A stretch of 64,000 nt of DNA from Rossellomorea aquimaris (lineage in GTDB: Bacteria > Bacillota > Bacilli > Bacillales > Bacillaceae_B). Position numbers and translations under genes: made by a program. The DNA is taken from NCBI RefSeq assembly GCF_001877785.1, contig NZ_MINN01000096.1, positions 1 to 64,000 on the forward strand. The letters run 5' to 3'. Below are positions 17,414 through 26,409 of this stretch, piece after piece; the stretch's first letter is position 1, and each line of letters opens with the position of its first letter. The notes under the pieces were generated by a model, which was given only the letters and a program-made list of their open reading frames with translations, had not been told where the DNA came from and made no database searches.

Positions 17414-17452
17414 TGTTAATTGTGTATTGACGGTTTGTAAAGGTTTTGTAAA
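17414..17452 (-). promoter_or_regulatory. PhoP box (four direct repeats) upstream of pstS
   Basis: Read on the minus strand, hexamers TTTACA, TTTACA, TCAATA and TTAACA occur at 17447-17452, 17436-17441, 17425-17430 and 17414-17419: an exact 11-bp period (6-bp repeats with 5-bp gaps). This is the B. subtilis PhoP-box layout, and a TATTAAT-like -10 follows toward pstS. Phosphate starvation should therefore induce the pst operon. Confidence 0.85.
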
Positions 17453-17569
17453 TTCGACAAAGTTCTTTATCTGCGCGGGTGTTTTGACGATTTATGGTAA
17501 CTTTGCAACCTGTATTATGCTGATTATCCTTCGATTTATATTCAGCGGGATCCGTTACTTTTTTCCTGC

Positions 17570-17603
17570 AAAAAAAGCAGCTCCCACTCGGGAACTGCTT
17601 TTT
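17570..17603 (-). terminator. Terminator of pbpA
   Basis: AAAGCAG-C-TCCC (17574-17584) pairs with GGGA-A-CTGCTTT (17590-17601), with an A run at 17570-17576 giving U's on the minus transcript. It separates pbpA from the pstS promoter region. Confidence 0.75.
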
Positions 17604-17611
17604 GTAGTTCA

Positions 17612-19789
17612 TCAGTTATTTTCTTGTCTGTCTTCTTCCTGTCTTTTTTCCGCCTCATCGGCATTTTCAATCTTTTTGTTGACAGAAGTCGGGTCTCCCA
17701 TTTCTTCTGCTCTTTCTTTTTTCAATTCGAAATACTTGTCCATCACACGCTGTGAAATATACTTATTCACATAAGGGTCAGCGACTCCGCTTGCCTGCAC
17801 ATGGGATGCAGGTACCAATGTGGCGTATGCCACTTCGGGCTGATCGAATGGAGCATAGCCGATCAAGGTCGTGTTATAGCTCAGCTTCCCGTCAATATAT
17901 GTCTCGGCGGTACCAGATTTACCTGCAGCGTTATAAGGGGCATCCTTGAATTGTGCATAAGCCGTCCCTTCAGGGCTGTGATACACCCGGTAAAATCCTT
18001 TTTGAACATGTTCAATCTGTGACTGAGTCGCTTCTATGCGATTCAATACATTAGTTTCTTTTTCATAAAGGATCGGACCCAGCCTGTCTTTCTCGTCTGT
18101 CGGTTCCCTGATTTCTTTCATGATATGCGGCTGCACCCGGTATCCGTCATTCGCGATCGTTGAAACATATTGTGCGAGCTGCATCGTAGAATACGTGTCA
18201 AATTGTCCAATTGCGAAATCCAGGAGCAATCCGGGATTTGTAAGATTTCCTTCGATACCGCTCGCTTCACCCGGCAGATCAATTCCCGTTGATACACCCA
18301 GCCCAAATTGGGAGAAATGGTTGCGGAACGTCTTGATTGCCTGTGGGTTGACCGGCATGTTTGCACGGGGAACGTATTCCCGTCCATTTATTTTCATGGC
18401 GATTTTGAACATATACGAGTTTGAAGACTTTTCAAGTGCGTAAAGATCCGACATCGGTATACTTCCATATCTATTGAACCATGATGTCTTAGGGGTACCC
18501 TGCTTACCGATGATGATCGGTTCATCTACGAGGACTTGCCCCGGAGTCAAATTCCCAGTCATATAACCTGTCAATACGGTTGCACCTTTTACGACCGATC
18601 CAACTTCATAAGTGGTTGTGAAGGTACCGAGCGCTGCATCGCGCATTTCATATTTCCCGGTTTCCGGGTCCTTGACATATTGCTTTCCTGCCATAGCGAG
18701 GATTTCACCTGTATTCGGATCCATCATGACTACATAGGCACGGTCAAGATCCGGCGATTCACTGCGGTTGACCACTTGCTTCATCAATTCTTCTTCGATG
18801 ATCTTTTCGACTTCGCGCTGCAATTCCATATCGATTGTCAGAACGGCGTCTTTTCCGCGTTGTCCTTCCTGGATCAGAAGAGATTCGAGTACACTTCCGC
18901 CTTTTGTGACGTTTTTAATCTGTTCTTTCTGACCCTGCAGGACTTCTTCATATTCCAATTCAACATAGCTTTTTCCAACCCGGTCATTGCGGTTATAGTC
19001 TCTAGCTAAATAGGAATCTACGAGATCCTTTGGAAGACCTTCACGTGCGGATGAAACATTTCCAAGGATGGTCCGGAGTGTATCATCGAACATATAAGAC
19101 CGTTTCCAGTCAGTTGTTGTATTGACCCCCGGAAGTTCACTCAGGTGTTCACTGACGACTGCAAATTCCTCGGGTGTCACCCCTTCATTTTTAACGATTT
19201 GAGGATTAAGTGCATAGCCGGTTGTAAACTCGCGATAGATCGCAATCACTTCCAGATCTTTATCAGTCAGTGATGAGAGCTCCTTCTCGGTGATCCGGTC
19301 AAGCCTCATTTTATAGACTTTTGCGTTCACTTCTTCTTCTGATAAGTCTTCATTATTCTGAAGTTTTTTAATTTCCTCTTCAGATACCTTCTCCTCGGCT
19401 TCTTCCTTGTTTTTAATGATCCAGTAATCTTTTTTATCCCGCTCGGTCACTTCTTTAGGATCTTTCTCGATAAAATCCGAAAGCTTCGATGCTACATCAA
19501 GCATTTCTTCGGTTGAAGTGTTATTCGTACGTGTATAGGTAATCGCATTCAAAGGAATGTTATCGACGATCACATTCCCGTAGCGGTCAAAGATTTTACC
19601 TCGGGGCACACTTGTTTTCACCACTACATCTTCTGTTCGTTCAACTTCTTTTTTGTAGCTTTCCCCATTCACAATTTGAACGAGACCAAGTCTCAGAACC
19701 AAAAGAGAAAACAACAAGAACACCGCAAAAAACAGCAAATTCATTCTTACGGGGACATGTGTCTTTTTCTTTCTCTTACTTTTTTTCAA
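17612..19789 (-). CDS. pbpA: Class B penicillin-binding protein (PBP2A/PbpA family)
   Basis: A basic N-terminus and one membrane helix (about residues 15-40 of the chosen protein) precede a dimerisation domain with the PRGKIFDR motif and the C-terminal transpeptidase with S-V-V-K, S-S-N and K-S-G-T motifs. B. subtilis PbpA cross-links peptidoglycan in side-wall synthesis and also lies directly upstream of pstS. The longest frame begins at GTG 19825; the TTG at 19789 follows GAGGAAGGA and matches where family members begin. The C-terminus has an acidic, low-complexity tail. Confidence 0.93.
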   Translation of the reverse strand: MKKSKRKKKTHVPVRMNLLFFAVFLLFSLLVLRLGLVQIVNGESYKKEVERTEDVVVKTSVPRGKIFDRYGNVIVDNIPLNAITYTRTNNTSTEEMLDVASKLSDFIEKDPKEVTERDKKDYWIIKNKEEAEEKVSEEEIKKLQNNEDLSEEEVNAKVYKMRLDRITEKELSSLTDKDLEVIAIYREFTTGYALNPQIVKNEGVTPEEFAVVSEHLSELPGVNTTTDWKRSYMFDDTLRTILGNVSSAREGLPKDLVDSYLARDYNRNDRVGKSYVELEYEEVLQGQKEQIKNVTKGGSVLESLLIQEGQRGKDAVLTIDMELQREVEKIIEEELMKQVVNRSESPDLDRAYVVMMDPNTGEILAMAGKQYVKDPETGKYEMRDAALGTFTTTYEVGSVVKGATVLTGYMTGNLTPGQVLVDEPIIIGKQGTPKTSWFNRYGSIPMSDLYALEKSSNSYMFKIAMKINGREYVPRANMPVNPQAIKTFRNHFSQFGLGVSTGIDLPGEASGIEGNLTNPGLLLDFAIGQFDTYSTMQLAQYVSTIANDGYRVQPHIMKEIREPTDEKDRLGPILYEKETNVLNRIEATQSQIEHVQKGFYRVYHSPEGTAYAQFKDAPYNAAGKSGTAETYIDGKLSYNTTLIGYAPFDQPEVAYATLVPASHVQASGVADPYVNKYISQRVMDKYFELKKERAEEMGDPTSVNKKIENADEAEKRQEEDRQENN

Positions 19790-19895
19790 TCGTTCCAGTC
19801 CTTCCTCTATGTAAAAGTAGTGCACATCTTTCTGTCCATCCCTTATTTTATAGAAAATAAACCAGTTTTTCTACTATCATGAAGAGGAAATCACA

Positions 19896-19930
19896 CAACA
19901 AAGAGAGGAAATAATTCCCTCTCTTTGTAC
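19896..19930. terminator. Hairpin terminator after the MFS gene
   Basis: CAAAGAGAGG (19900-19909) pairs with CCTCTCTTTG (19919-19928). The U run is weak on both strands, so termination efficiency is uncertain. Confidence 0.55.
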
Positions 19931-19942
19931 GTATTTACATAT

Positions 19943-21163
19943 TCAGGATACAGGGAACTCCACTTTCCTTACAAAGAAGTAAATCAGTGTGTGTCCGGCT
20001 CCCAATATTAAAAGCAGAATCGGTATGCTCTGATCCTGATTAAAGTAAGTCACAGCAATAATGAATGCTGCAACCGATACGATCCTCCCGAGATTCAGGA
20101 ACAATTCCCTCACGACAATATATTCAATCCTCATTTCCGCAGCCTGCCAGCCAGTACCGATCACATCATAGGTCATGGAAATATAAGGTACCAGCAGGAT
20201 GGGATAAGCAATGGCAATCACAGCTGCATAAATGAGCAGTTTTGTGTAGGTTACATCAAACACGATCAGGAATATGGCCAGATAGAGAAGCATTCCGCCA
20301 AGAAGGATGGCGCGTTTCCGGAACTGTTTCTTAATGACCCTGGAGGCGACATAATAGCCGACAAAGGCAATTCCTGAATTGATCAGACCGAAAGTACCGA
20401 TGGCGAACTCACTTCCGGTGCTGATGAACACAAAGACGGAAATGATGAATACAAAAGTTCCTTCCCGCAGCCCCTGAAAAAAATGGGCATTGGTGATCAG
20501 CCTCCAGTTATTGTTGTGTTTTCTTTCCTCGAATATCCTTACAAACAGATAGCGCCCCGAAGCAGGACGTCTCTTCAAGAAAAAGCTTAACAGAACAGCA
20601 ACGGTGAATAGTGCAAGTGAGATGCCAAACACGATTGTGTATCCTTTGAATGAAGCGAATCTTGAAATGATATACCCGGCAAGAATAGGGCCCAGCATTC
20701 CCCCTGCAGATGTCAGGGTCCCCAGGAATCCATTAAAGAAATCCCTTGTCTCCGGTTCGGTTATTTCGAATGTCAGCACGTTGAATGCCAGCCAGTAAAA
20801 ACCATACCCTATCCCCAAAAGGGCGCCCAGGACAATCAGGAAGTCCTCGGCCGATTCCCCGAATGACAATACGGATATGTAAAAAACAGCCAAAAAGATA
20901 ACACCGAACCTCAAGACGATCACCCGGTCCACTTTCTTTGCCAGTCTTCCAGCCAGAATGAATGTCAACGGTTGAAAAATCACGACGGTCAAGTTGTAAA
21001 TGCCGAGATCGATAAACTCACCGGACTGTTTCCATAAATAGATATTTACGAACGTATTCGATAACGCGATACTAAGTGAATATAAACCTCCAATAAGCAA
21101 TAACAACGTAAGGTCTCTTGTTAAATCAATGTCGCCTAAGATCTTTTTAAAGCTGCTCATCAT
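19943..21163 (-). CDS. MFS transporter, YqgE-like
   Basis: About 12 membrane segments over 406 residues and the loop 2 motif AGRLAKKVDR mark a major facilitator. The substrate is unknown. Its place between pbpA and sodA matches YqgE of B. subtilis, so orthology is likely. The ATG at 21163 follows AGGGGAG. It is monocistronic, flanked by hairpin terminators. Confidence 0.85.
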   Translation of the reverse strand: MMSSFKKILGDIDLTRDLTLLLLIGGLYSLSIALSNTFVNIYLWKQSGEFIDLGIYNLTVVIFQPLTFILAGRLAKKVDRVIVLRFGVIFLAVFYISVLSFGESAEDFLIVLGALLGIGYGFYWLAFNVLTFEITEPETRDFFNGFLGTLTSAGGMLGPILAGYIISRFASFKGYTIVFGISLALFTVAVLLSFFLKRRPASGRYLFVRIFEERKHNNNWRLITNAHFFQGLREGTFVFIISVFVFISTGSEFAIGTFGLINSGIAFVGYYVASRVIKKQFRKRAILLGGMLLYLAIFLIVFDVTYTKLLIYAAVIAIAYPILLVPYISMTYDVIGTGWQAAEMRIEYIVVRELFLNLGRIVSVAAFIIAVTYFNQDQSIPILLLILGAGHTLIYFFVRKVEFPVS

Positions 21164-21218
21164 TAAAACTCCCCTTTTGCGTACCCCTATCTTTTGAAAA
21201 AGGGCGGGAAGTTATGCA

Positions 21219-21250
21219 GAAAAAAGAGAGGTTCTAAAAAGAACCTCTCT
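21219..21250 (-). terminator. Terminator of sodA
   Basis: AGAGAGGTTCT (21225-21235) and AGAACCTCTCT (21240-21250) form a perfect 11-bp stem followed by six U's on the minus transcript. Confidence 0.9.
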
Positions 21251-21267
21251 GCACAGTTAGATAAGAA

Positions 21268-21876
21268 TTATTTTGCAGCTGAATAACGCTTAGCCACTTC
21301 ATCCCAGTTAACTACATTCCAGAATGCACTGATGTAGTCAGGACGGCGGTTTTGATAATTCAGGTAGTAAGCGTGCTCCCAGACGTCAAGTCCAAGGACA
21401 GGTGTCTTGCCTTCCATCAACGGGCTGTCCTGGTTCAGGGTGCTTGTTACTTCCAACTCACCGTTGTTCACTACGAGCCAAGCCCAGCCTGAACCGAAGC
21501 GTGTTGCAGCAGCATTTGCAAATTCTTCTTTGAATTTGTCAAAGCTTCCGAATTTTGAAGAGATAGCGTCAGCCAGTTCACCGCTTGGAGCTCCTCCGCC
21601 GTTTGGAGAAAGGATCGTCCAGAATAGTGAATGGTTAGCGTGTCCACCGCCATTGTTGCGGACTGCCGTACGTGCTCCTTCTGGAACAGCATCCAGGTTT
21701 GATACAAGATCTTCGATTGATTTGCTTAGAAGATCGTCATGTCCTTGAAGGGCATCATTTACTTTTGTTACATAAGCGTTATGGTGTTTTGTGTGGTGGA
21801 TGTTCATTGTTTCCTTGTCGATATGAGGCTCAAGAGCGTCATAAGCGTAAGGAAGTTCAGGTAATTTGTAAGCCAT
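21268..21876 (-). CDS. sodA: Superoxide dismutase (Mn/Fe family)
   Basis: The 202-residue protein shows the metal ligands in [21 protein letters not shown] and DVWEHAYY (two His, Asp, His). It dismutates superoxide in the cytosol; the GGG-A and surrounding residues fit the Mn form, as in Bacillus SodA. It has its own promoter and terminator. The ATG follows AGGGAGGAATT. Confidence 0.96.
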   Translation of the reverse strand: MAYKLPELPYAYDALEPHIDKETMNIHHTKHHNAYVTKVNDALQGHDDLLSKSIEDLVSNLDAVPEGARTAVRNNGGGHANHSLFWTILSPNGGGAPSGELADAISSKFGSFDKFKEEFANAAATRFGSGWAWLVVNNGELEVTSTLNQDSPLMEGKTPVLGLDVWEHAYYLNYQNRRPDYISAFWNVVNWDEVAKRYSAAK

Positions 21877-21933
21877 AATAAAATTCCTCCCTATGTAAGT
21901 TTCCTGAAGATTTATTCAGGTCGTTTCAGTATA

Positions 21934-21962
21934 AGATTACCAAATCTCCTATATGTGTTCAA
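21934..21962 (-). promoter_or_regulatory. Candidate SigA promoter of sodA
   Basis: On the minus strand TTGAAC (21957-21962), 17 bp, then TAATCT (21934-21939), about 58 bases before the sodA start. Confidence 0.5.
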
Positions 21963-22042
21963 ATATTTTGATTGGTTATTCTTACAAAGATAAAATGCCC
22001 TTTTCATTTGGAATTTAACCAATTTAAAATCCGGGTTTTATT

Positions 22043-22265
22043 GCCGCTGTTGATTTCCGTGCAAGACTTCGCTTTCCGCGGGTAGCCCGCCCTCATTGAA
22101 TCGGTTATATGTCTAGCTGCAGGGCTTAGAGGAACATGTCATAAGCCTGACCGACCAAGGAGGCAAAGTGCGCCTTCGTGGCCGATTCGTCTTATGCCAC
22201 ACTCCTCTGTACAAAGCCCTTCCGCTTTTCGGGAGTCTTCGTCTTGCACTCCAATCAACAGCTGG
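22043..22265. repeat. Composite MITE-like intergenic repeat
   Basis: The ends are imperfect inverted repeats: left GCTGTTGATTTCCGTGCAAG (22047-) against right CTTGCACTCCAATCAACAGC. Inside (about 22111-22230) lies a 120-bp unit in inverted orientation relative to the units at 38559-38806, with conserved GGCATAAGACGAATC and CAAAGCCCTTCCGCTTTT stretches. No coding frame is apparent. It fills most of the 430-base gap between sodA and the DUF456 gene. Confidence 0.75.
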
Positions 22266-22308
22266 AATGAACTAGAATCAATAACAGCCACTAATCAAAA
22301 ACAAGAGA

Positions 22309-22791
22309 TTAAATTACTATAAAAAAGTAAATCACCATAACAATCTGAATCAATCCTTTTGTGAACACACTAGAGATGAATCCTACTACTGAGCCGATTC
22401 CGACTTTGAGGGTTTTTTTGAATGAGGATCGGTGTACGATCCATTCCCCGATTATGGCCCCGAGAAATGGCCCTAAGATGATACCGAAGACGGGAATGAC
22501 GAATGGGCCGATCAGGAGCCCGATTGTACTTCCCCATATCCCCGCTTTTGTCCCTCCAAAACGTTTGACACCGAATAATTTCGCTAAGTAGTCTGCACCG
22601 AATAATAACAGTACAAATAGGACCTGGACAGTCCAGAACAGCCAGTTGAATGGTGAGAAGTCAAAGAAGACACCATAGAGCAAAAAGCTTGCCAACAGAA
22701 ATAAAACACTCGGTATGATCGGATAAACAAGTCCGACGAACGCTAAAACCATGAGAACGATGATGATCGTCCAATATACCACATCCAACAT
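22309..22791 (-). CDS. yqgC: DUF456 membrane protein (YqgC)
   Basis: Four to five hydrophobic segments rich in glycine (LFGVKRFGGTKAGIWGSTIGLLIG, shown in part) are typical of DUF456. The function of the family is unknown. It lies beside sodA as in B. subtilis. The ATG follows GGGAGGCAGTA. Confidence 0.85.
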   Translation of the reverse strand: MLDVVYWTIIIVLMVLAFVGLVYPIIPSVLFLLASFLLYGVFFDFSPFNWLFWTVQVLFVLLLFGADYLAKLFGVKRFGGTKAGIWGSTIGLLIGPFVIPVFGIILGPFLGAIIGEWIVHRSSFKKTLKVGIGSVVGFISSVFTKGLIQIVMVIYFFIVI

Positions 22792-22805
22792 TACTGCCTC
22801 CCTTC

Positions 22806-22842
22806 AAAAAAAAGACTGACTCAAGCTTGAGTCAGTCTTTAC
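22806..22842 (-). terminator. Terminator of nptA
   Basis: AAAGACTGACTCAA (22811-22824) pairs perfectly with TTGAGTCAGTCTTT (22827-22840). The flanking A run (22806-22813) supplies U's for the minus transcript. Confidence 0.9.
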
Positions 22843-22856
22843 TCTGCTATCTTCTA

Positions 22857-24485
22857 TTATTCTACACCAAGTACTGCTTCTGCAATATTTACGGCGTGGT
22901 CACCTATACGTTCCAGGTTAGAGATGATGTCGACAAATACGATTCCAGCCTGTCCTGAGCACTTCCCTTCATTCAGGCGAAGGATGTGCTGCTTGCGGAG
23001 CTTTCTTTCCATTTTATCGATTTGATCTTCTTTTTCTGCCACTTCACGTGCAATGTTTGTGTCATTCAGGTCAAGTGATGTAAGCGATCTTTCAACAGTA
23101 TCGATTGTCAAACTGAACATTGTTTCAAGATCCTGCATCGCATCATCCGTGATTTTCACTTTGTTGGACTGCTGATATTCGATCAGTTCAACTATGTTTT
23201 CAAAATGATCACCGATCCGTTCGATGTCACGGACGGTGTCCATGAGGATGGAGTGGCGCTCTGATTCACCCTCCGATAGTGAAGAGGATGAAAGGTCAAC
23301 CAGATAATTGGTGATTTTCTTATCCAGATTGTTAATGGCCCCTTCAATTTGATAGGCAGCCTCAGAATTTTTCGAGCTTTTCGTCTTCAAGAATTCATTT
23401 GTTTCCTCAAGGCCCTTCACTGCAAATTGACCCATTCGCAGGACTTCTTCCTTCGCTTGACCCAATGCGATTGATGGAGACTGCTCAATGAACACCGGAT
23501 CCAAATGTTTTGAGTTTGAGTCGACGAACGTGTCCTGACCAGGGATCAGTTTCGTCACGATCACTGCGAGTAAAGCAATGAACGGGAACTGAATTATGGT
23601 ATTGGTGACATTGAAAGTCCCGTGAGCAAATGCGATTGTCATTGGTTCGTTCAGATTTAGTTCTGCCTGTAAGAACAAAATGAGTTTTTGGAACAACGGT
23701 AAGATTATAAGGAATATCGTCGTACCAATCAAGTTAAACAGGACATGGACAGCTGCCGCTCTTCTGGCTGCAACAGAAGCACCAAGCGCAGCAAGTACGG
23801 CAGTGATCGTAGTACCGATATTATCTCCGAATAATACAGGAAGAGCCGCTTGAATATCAATCAGATCCGAACTGTACAATTCCTGTAAGATACCGATTGT
23901 TGCTGAAGAACTCTGTACGATCACTGTAAACAATGTTCCGATGACCACTCCAAGGATAGGACTGGAACTCATGCTTACCGTCAGATCATGGAATGATTCC
24001 AATGAACGGAGCGGCTTCATGCCGTCACCCATCAATTCGAGACCATAGAAGAGCGCCCCGAAACCGAAAATCAGCTGACCGAAGTTCTGAAGTTTTTTAT
24101 TTTTAAAGAAGAACAATAAGATGGTTCCGACTGCTATGATCGGCAGCGCGTACGCACCAATATCGAAGCCGATGATGAACGCAGTGACGGTTGTACCGAT
24201 GTTCGCACCCATGATGACCCCGATTGCCTGTCTAAGCGTCATGAAGCCTGCACTGACGAGTCCGACCACGATAACCGTGGTACCACTGCTTGATTGAATC
24301 AGGACAGTTACAAAAACACCTGCAAGCACACCCATGAACGGGTTGGTCGTGAACTTATCTAGAATGTCCTTCAGGCGTTCACCTGCAGACTTCTGCAGTC
24401 CGTCCCCCATGTATTTGATTCCAAAGAGGAAGATCCCCAGTCCACCAAAGAACTGAAACAGCATCTCTTGCCAATTTAATTCCAT
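22857..24485 (-). CDS. Na/Pi cotransporter family protein with PhoU-like C-terminus
   Basis: The N-terminal half (about residues 1-310) has two inverted Na/Pi repeats with the QSSS motifs (VLIQSSSGTT and VIVQSSSAT) and GANIGTT / GDNIGTT loops. The C-terminal 180 residues are PhoU-like helices with ERIGDHFENI and ERIGDHAVNI. It is expected to move phosphate with sodium. A second, shorter family member without the PhoU-like tail is encoded at 60886-61809. The gene stands alone between terminators. Confidence 0.92.
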   Translation of the reverse strand: MELNWQEMLFQFFGGLGIFLFGIKYMGDGLQKSAGERLKDILDKFTTNPFMGVLAGVFVTVLIQSSSGTTVIVVGLVSAGFMTLRQAIGVIMGANIGTTVTAFIIGFDIGAYALPIIAVGTILLFFFKNKKLQNFGQLIFGFGALFYGLELMGDGMKPLRSLESFHDLTVSMSSSPILGVVIGTLFTVIVQSSSATIGILQELYSSDLIDIQAALPVLFGDNIGTTITAVLAALGASVAARRAAAVHVLFNLIGTTIFLIILPLFQKLILFLQAELNLNEPMTIAFAHGTFNVTNTIIQFPFIALLAVIVTKLIPGQDTFVDSNSKHLDPVFIEQSPSIALGQAKEEVLRMGQFAVKGLEETNEFLKTKSSKNSEAAYQIEGAINNLDKKITNYLVDLSSSSLSEGESERHSILMDTVRDIERIGDHFENIVELIEYQQSNKVKITDDAMQDLETMFSLTIDTVERSLTSLDLNDTNIAREVAEKEDQIDKMERKLRKQHILRLNEGKCSGQAGIVFVDIISNLERIGDHAVNIAEAVLGVE

Positions 24486-24674
24486 TTTTTCAACCCCTAC
24501 TTAAATTTTCGACATTAACTAACAAAAACCCCATACCATTTTTAATATATTTTAGAGTATCCGTAAATAGATTTCCCCGCAAATTTACAATAGGTTAATA
24601 AAAGGGCCCTATTATTACATAAATGTTACATTTAATATTAATTATAATTAACTGACTGATTCAATCTTTTTCCT

Positions 24675-25880
24675 TCAGCCCCTGCTGAGTTTTTGTATAC
24701 TTACTTTTCCCCGATGAGCAGTCAGCATGTACAAAAGAATATTTACGACAGAGAACAGAAAGGTGACGATGTACATTCCCATTTCATTTTCCATCCAAGA
24801 AGAGAAGGCAATCGGTCCGAGCGCAACACCCAGAAACCTCGCCGTTCCGTACATACTGACAACAAACCCCCTCTCTCCTTCATTCACACTTCCTGTAATG
24901 AATGTATTTAGTACAGGAAGGATAAAGCCAAGCCCCCCGAAGCATACCGTAATGCAGAAGAGCAGGGAGCTCAATGAGTGAAAGATAATCAATATCCCCA
25001 AAGGGACCGTCATCATCCCCAGTCCCCATTTTATGTAGTACCATCCCCGTTCTTCATCTGTCTTAATCCTTTTTCCGCTCCAGATGGAAGAAATCGTCAT
25101 CGCCCCCAGCGGGAACATAAACGAAAACCCTTTAAAAAAGCCATCGATGTGAAAAGTATTTTCAATATGGTAGGAAAGGAAGAACAGGATGCCGAATAAT
25201 AGGAATAAGCCTATTCCGCCAATCGTATATAAGGGAAGAAGCAACAGCCATTTGGACTTCATAACAGAAGCAAGATCCCTGGCATACTCCCTTACCCCCT
25301 GTGAGTTTTTCTCTTCATCAGCAGGCTTCAAAGTCTTTTTCAGACCTAAGAGAATCACAAGGCAGAGCAGGGGAAAAATCCAAAAGGCGTTATTCCAGCT
25401 GAGGAATATTGTCAGGCCCGCACCTATGATCGGGGCAAACACCTTACCCATGCCGTTAAATACTTCCAGTGTCCCCAATACTTCCGAGCGCTCGTCTCCG
25501 TTGAACAGGTCACCGGCCAACGCGATGGCAAGCGGCGCAGTCCCGGCAGCCCCCACACCCTGCAGCCCCCTTCCACCCATGAATAAAAAAGCCGGGTTCT
25601 TCAGCAAGACACTTACTGCACATAAACTGCTCCCAGCCAGGATGATCCATAAAGAATATTTGATCAGGCGATCACGGCCGAGCCGGTCAGATAAGAAACC
25701 TATGAATGGGATACAGACTGCTGCTGGAATTGTAAATGAACTTAATATCCAGCCCGACCACCTTTCATCGATGTGAAGCCCCTTCTCAATGCTCGGCAGA
25801 ATGGGTATCAGCATGGAGTTGCCGAGTACCATGAGAACCGGGAGCAAGCCGATCACGGTCACCAGTTTTTTGTTCGTCAT
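24675..25880 (-). CDS. MFS drug/metabolite transporter
   Basis: Twelve membrane segments and the motif A GFLSDRLGRDR after helix 2 identify an MFS exporter of the 12-helix drug type (motif C-like GAAGTAPLAIALAGD). The substrate is not predictable. The longest frame begins at TTG 25904, but AAGGAG lies inside that leader and positions the ATG at 25880. Its start is 46 bases from the divergent yqfZ start, so the promoters overlap. Confidence 0.85.
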   Translation of the reverse strand: MTNKKLVTVIGLLPVLMVLGNSMLIPILPSIEKGLHIDERWSGWILSSFTIPAAVCIPFIGFLSDRLGRDRLIKYSLWIILAGSSLCAVSVLLKNPAFLFMGGRGLQGVGAAGTAPLAIALAGDLFNGDERSEVLGTLEVFNGMGKVFAPIIGAGLTIFLSWNNAFWIFPLLCLVILLGLKKTLKPADEEKNSQGVREYARDLASVMKSKWLLLLPLYTIGGIGLFLLFGILFFLSYHIENTFHIDGFFKGFSFMFPLGAMTISSIWSGKRIKTDEERGWYYIKWGLGMMTVPLGILIIFHSLSSLLFCITVCFGGLGFILPVLNTFITGSVNEGERGFVVSMYGTARFLGVALGPIAFSSWMENEMGMYIVTFLFSVVNILLYMLTAHRGKVSIQKLSRG

Positions 25881-25926
25881 TGCCTTTATCTCCTTTATCC
25901 CCAACTTAATTTACAGGAGGTTCATT

Positions 25927-26295
25927 ATGAAGCGGATGTTTATATTCTTCGGTATTATCATTCTTCTTTACAGCGTCTATTATGATTTAAATAAGGGCAC
26001 TTTAAATTTATTAACTGAAAAACAATCCACAGTGGCAACCTCCCGTCCCCAGGAAATGAAGAAAGAAAATGTGGAATCGGCTTCACTGACTGCAGAACCT
26101 GACGTTTCCCAAGCTTATATCGAAAAGGAAATTAAACCCGGCGACACGGTATTGAGCCTGGTGGAAGAGTCACTGCAGGGCAGGCTGCCTGTCTCCATTG
26201 AAGAGGTCGTCTCAGACTTTGAAGAACTGAATAACACGACAGCAGGCAAGATTCAGATAGGCAGGACGTATAAAATACCTCTATATGCCGACTGA
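25927..26295 (+). CDS. yqfZ: YqfZ-like LysM-domain protein
   Basis: A signal-anchor helix (residues about 3-19) precedes a low-complexity linker and a C-terminal LysM-like domain (EIKPGDTVLSLVEES ... IQIGRTYKIPLY). LysM domains bind peptidoglycan. B. subtilis yqfZ, also a LysM protein, lies next to ispG (yqfY) as here. The ATG at 25927 follows AGGAGG by 6 bases; the longer open frame reaching 25789 overlaps the divergent MFS gene and has no site. Confidence 0.85.
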   Translation: MKRMFIFFGIIILLYSVYYDLNKGTLNLLTEKQSTVATSRPQEMKKENVESASLTAEPDVSQAYIEKEIKPGDTVLSLVEESLQGRLPVSIEEVVSDFEELNNTTAGKIQIGRTYKIPLYAD

Positions 26296-26321
26296 CAACT
26301 TCAATGCAGTACACCTAATTC

Positions 26322-26351
26322 TTGTCAATTGATGCAAAACACTGTTACAAT
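26322..26351 (+). promoter_or_regulatory. SigA promoter of ispG
   Basis: TTGTCA (26322-26327), an 18-bp spacer, and TACAAT (26346-26351) lie about 58 bases before the TTG start of ispG. Confidence 0.6.
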
Positions 26352-26409
26352 AGCTTCGTATTATTTATAATGTATAGTTGAAGAACCTTTCTAAAGGAGC
26401 GAATTACAC

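Noticed and set aside
24486-24674. Pho box before the 22857 Na/Pi carrier
   Set aside because: TTTACA-like words are present but not at the 11-bp spacing; the region is simply AT-rich.
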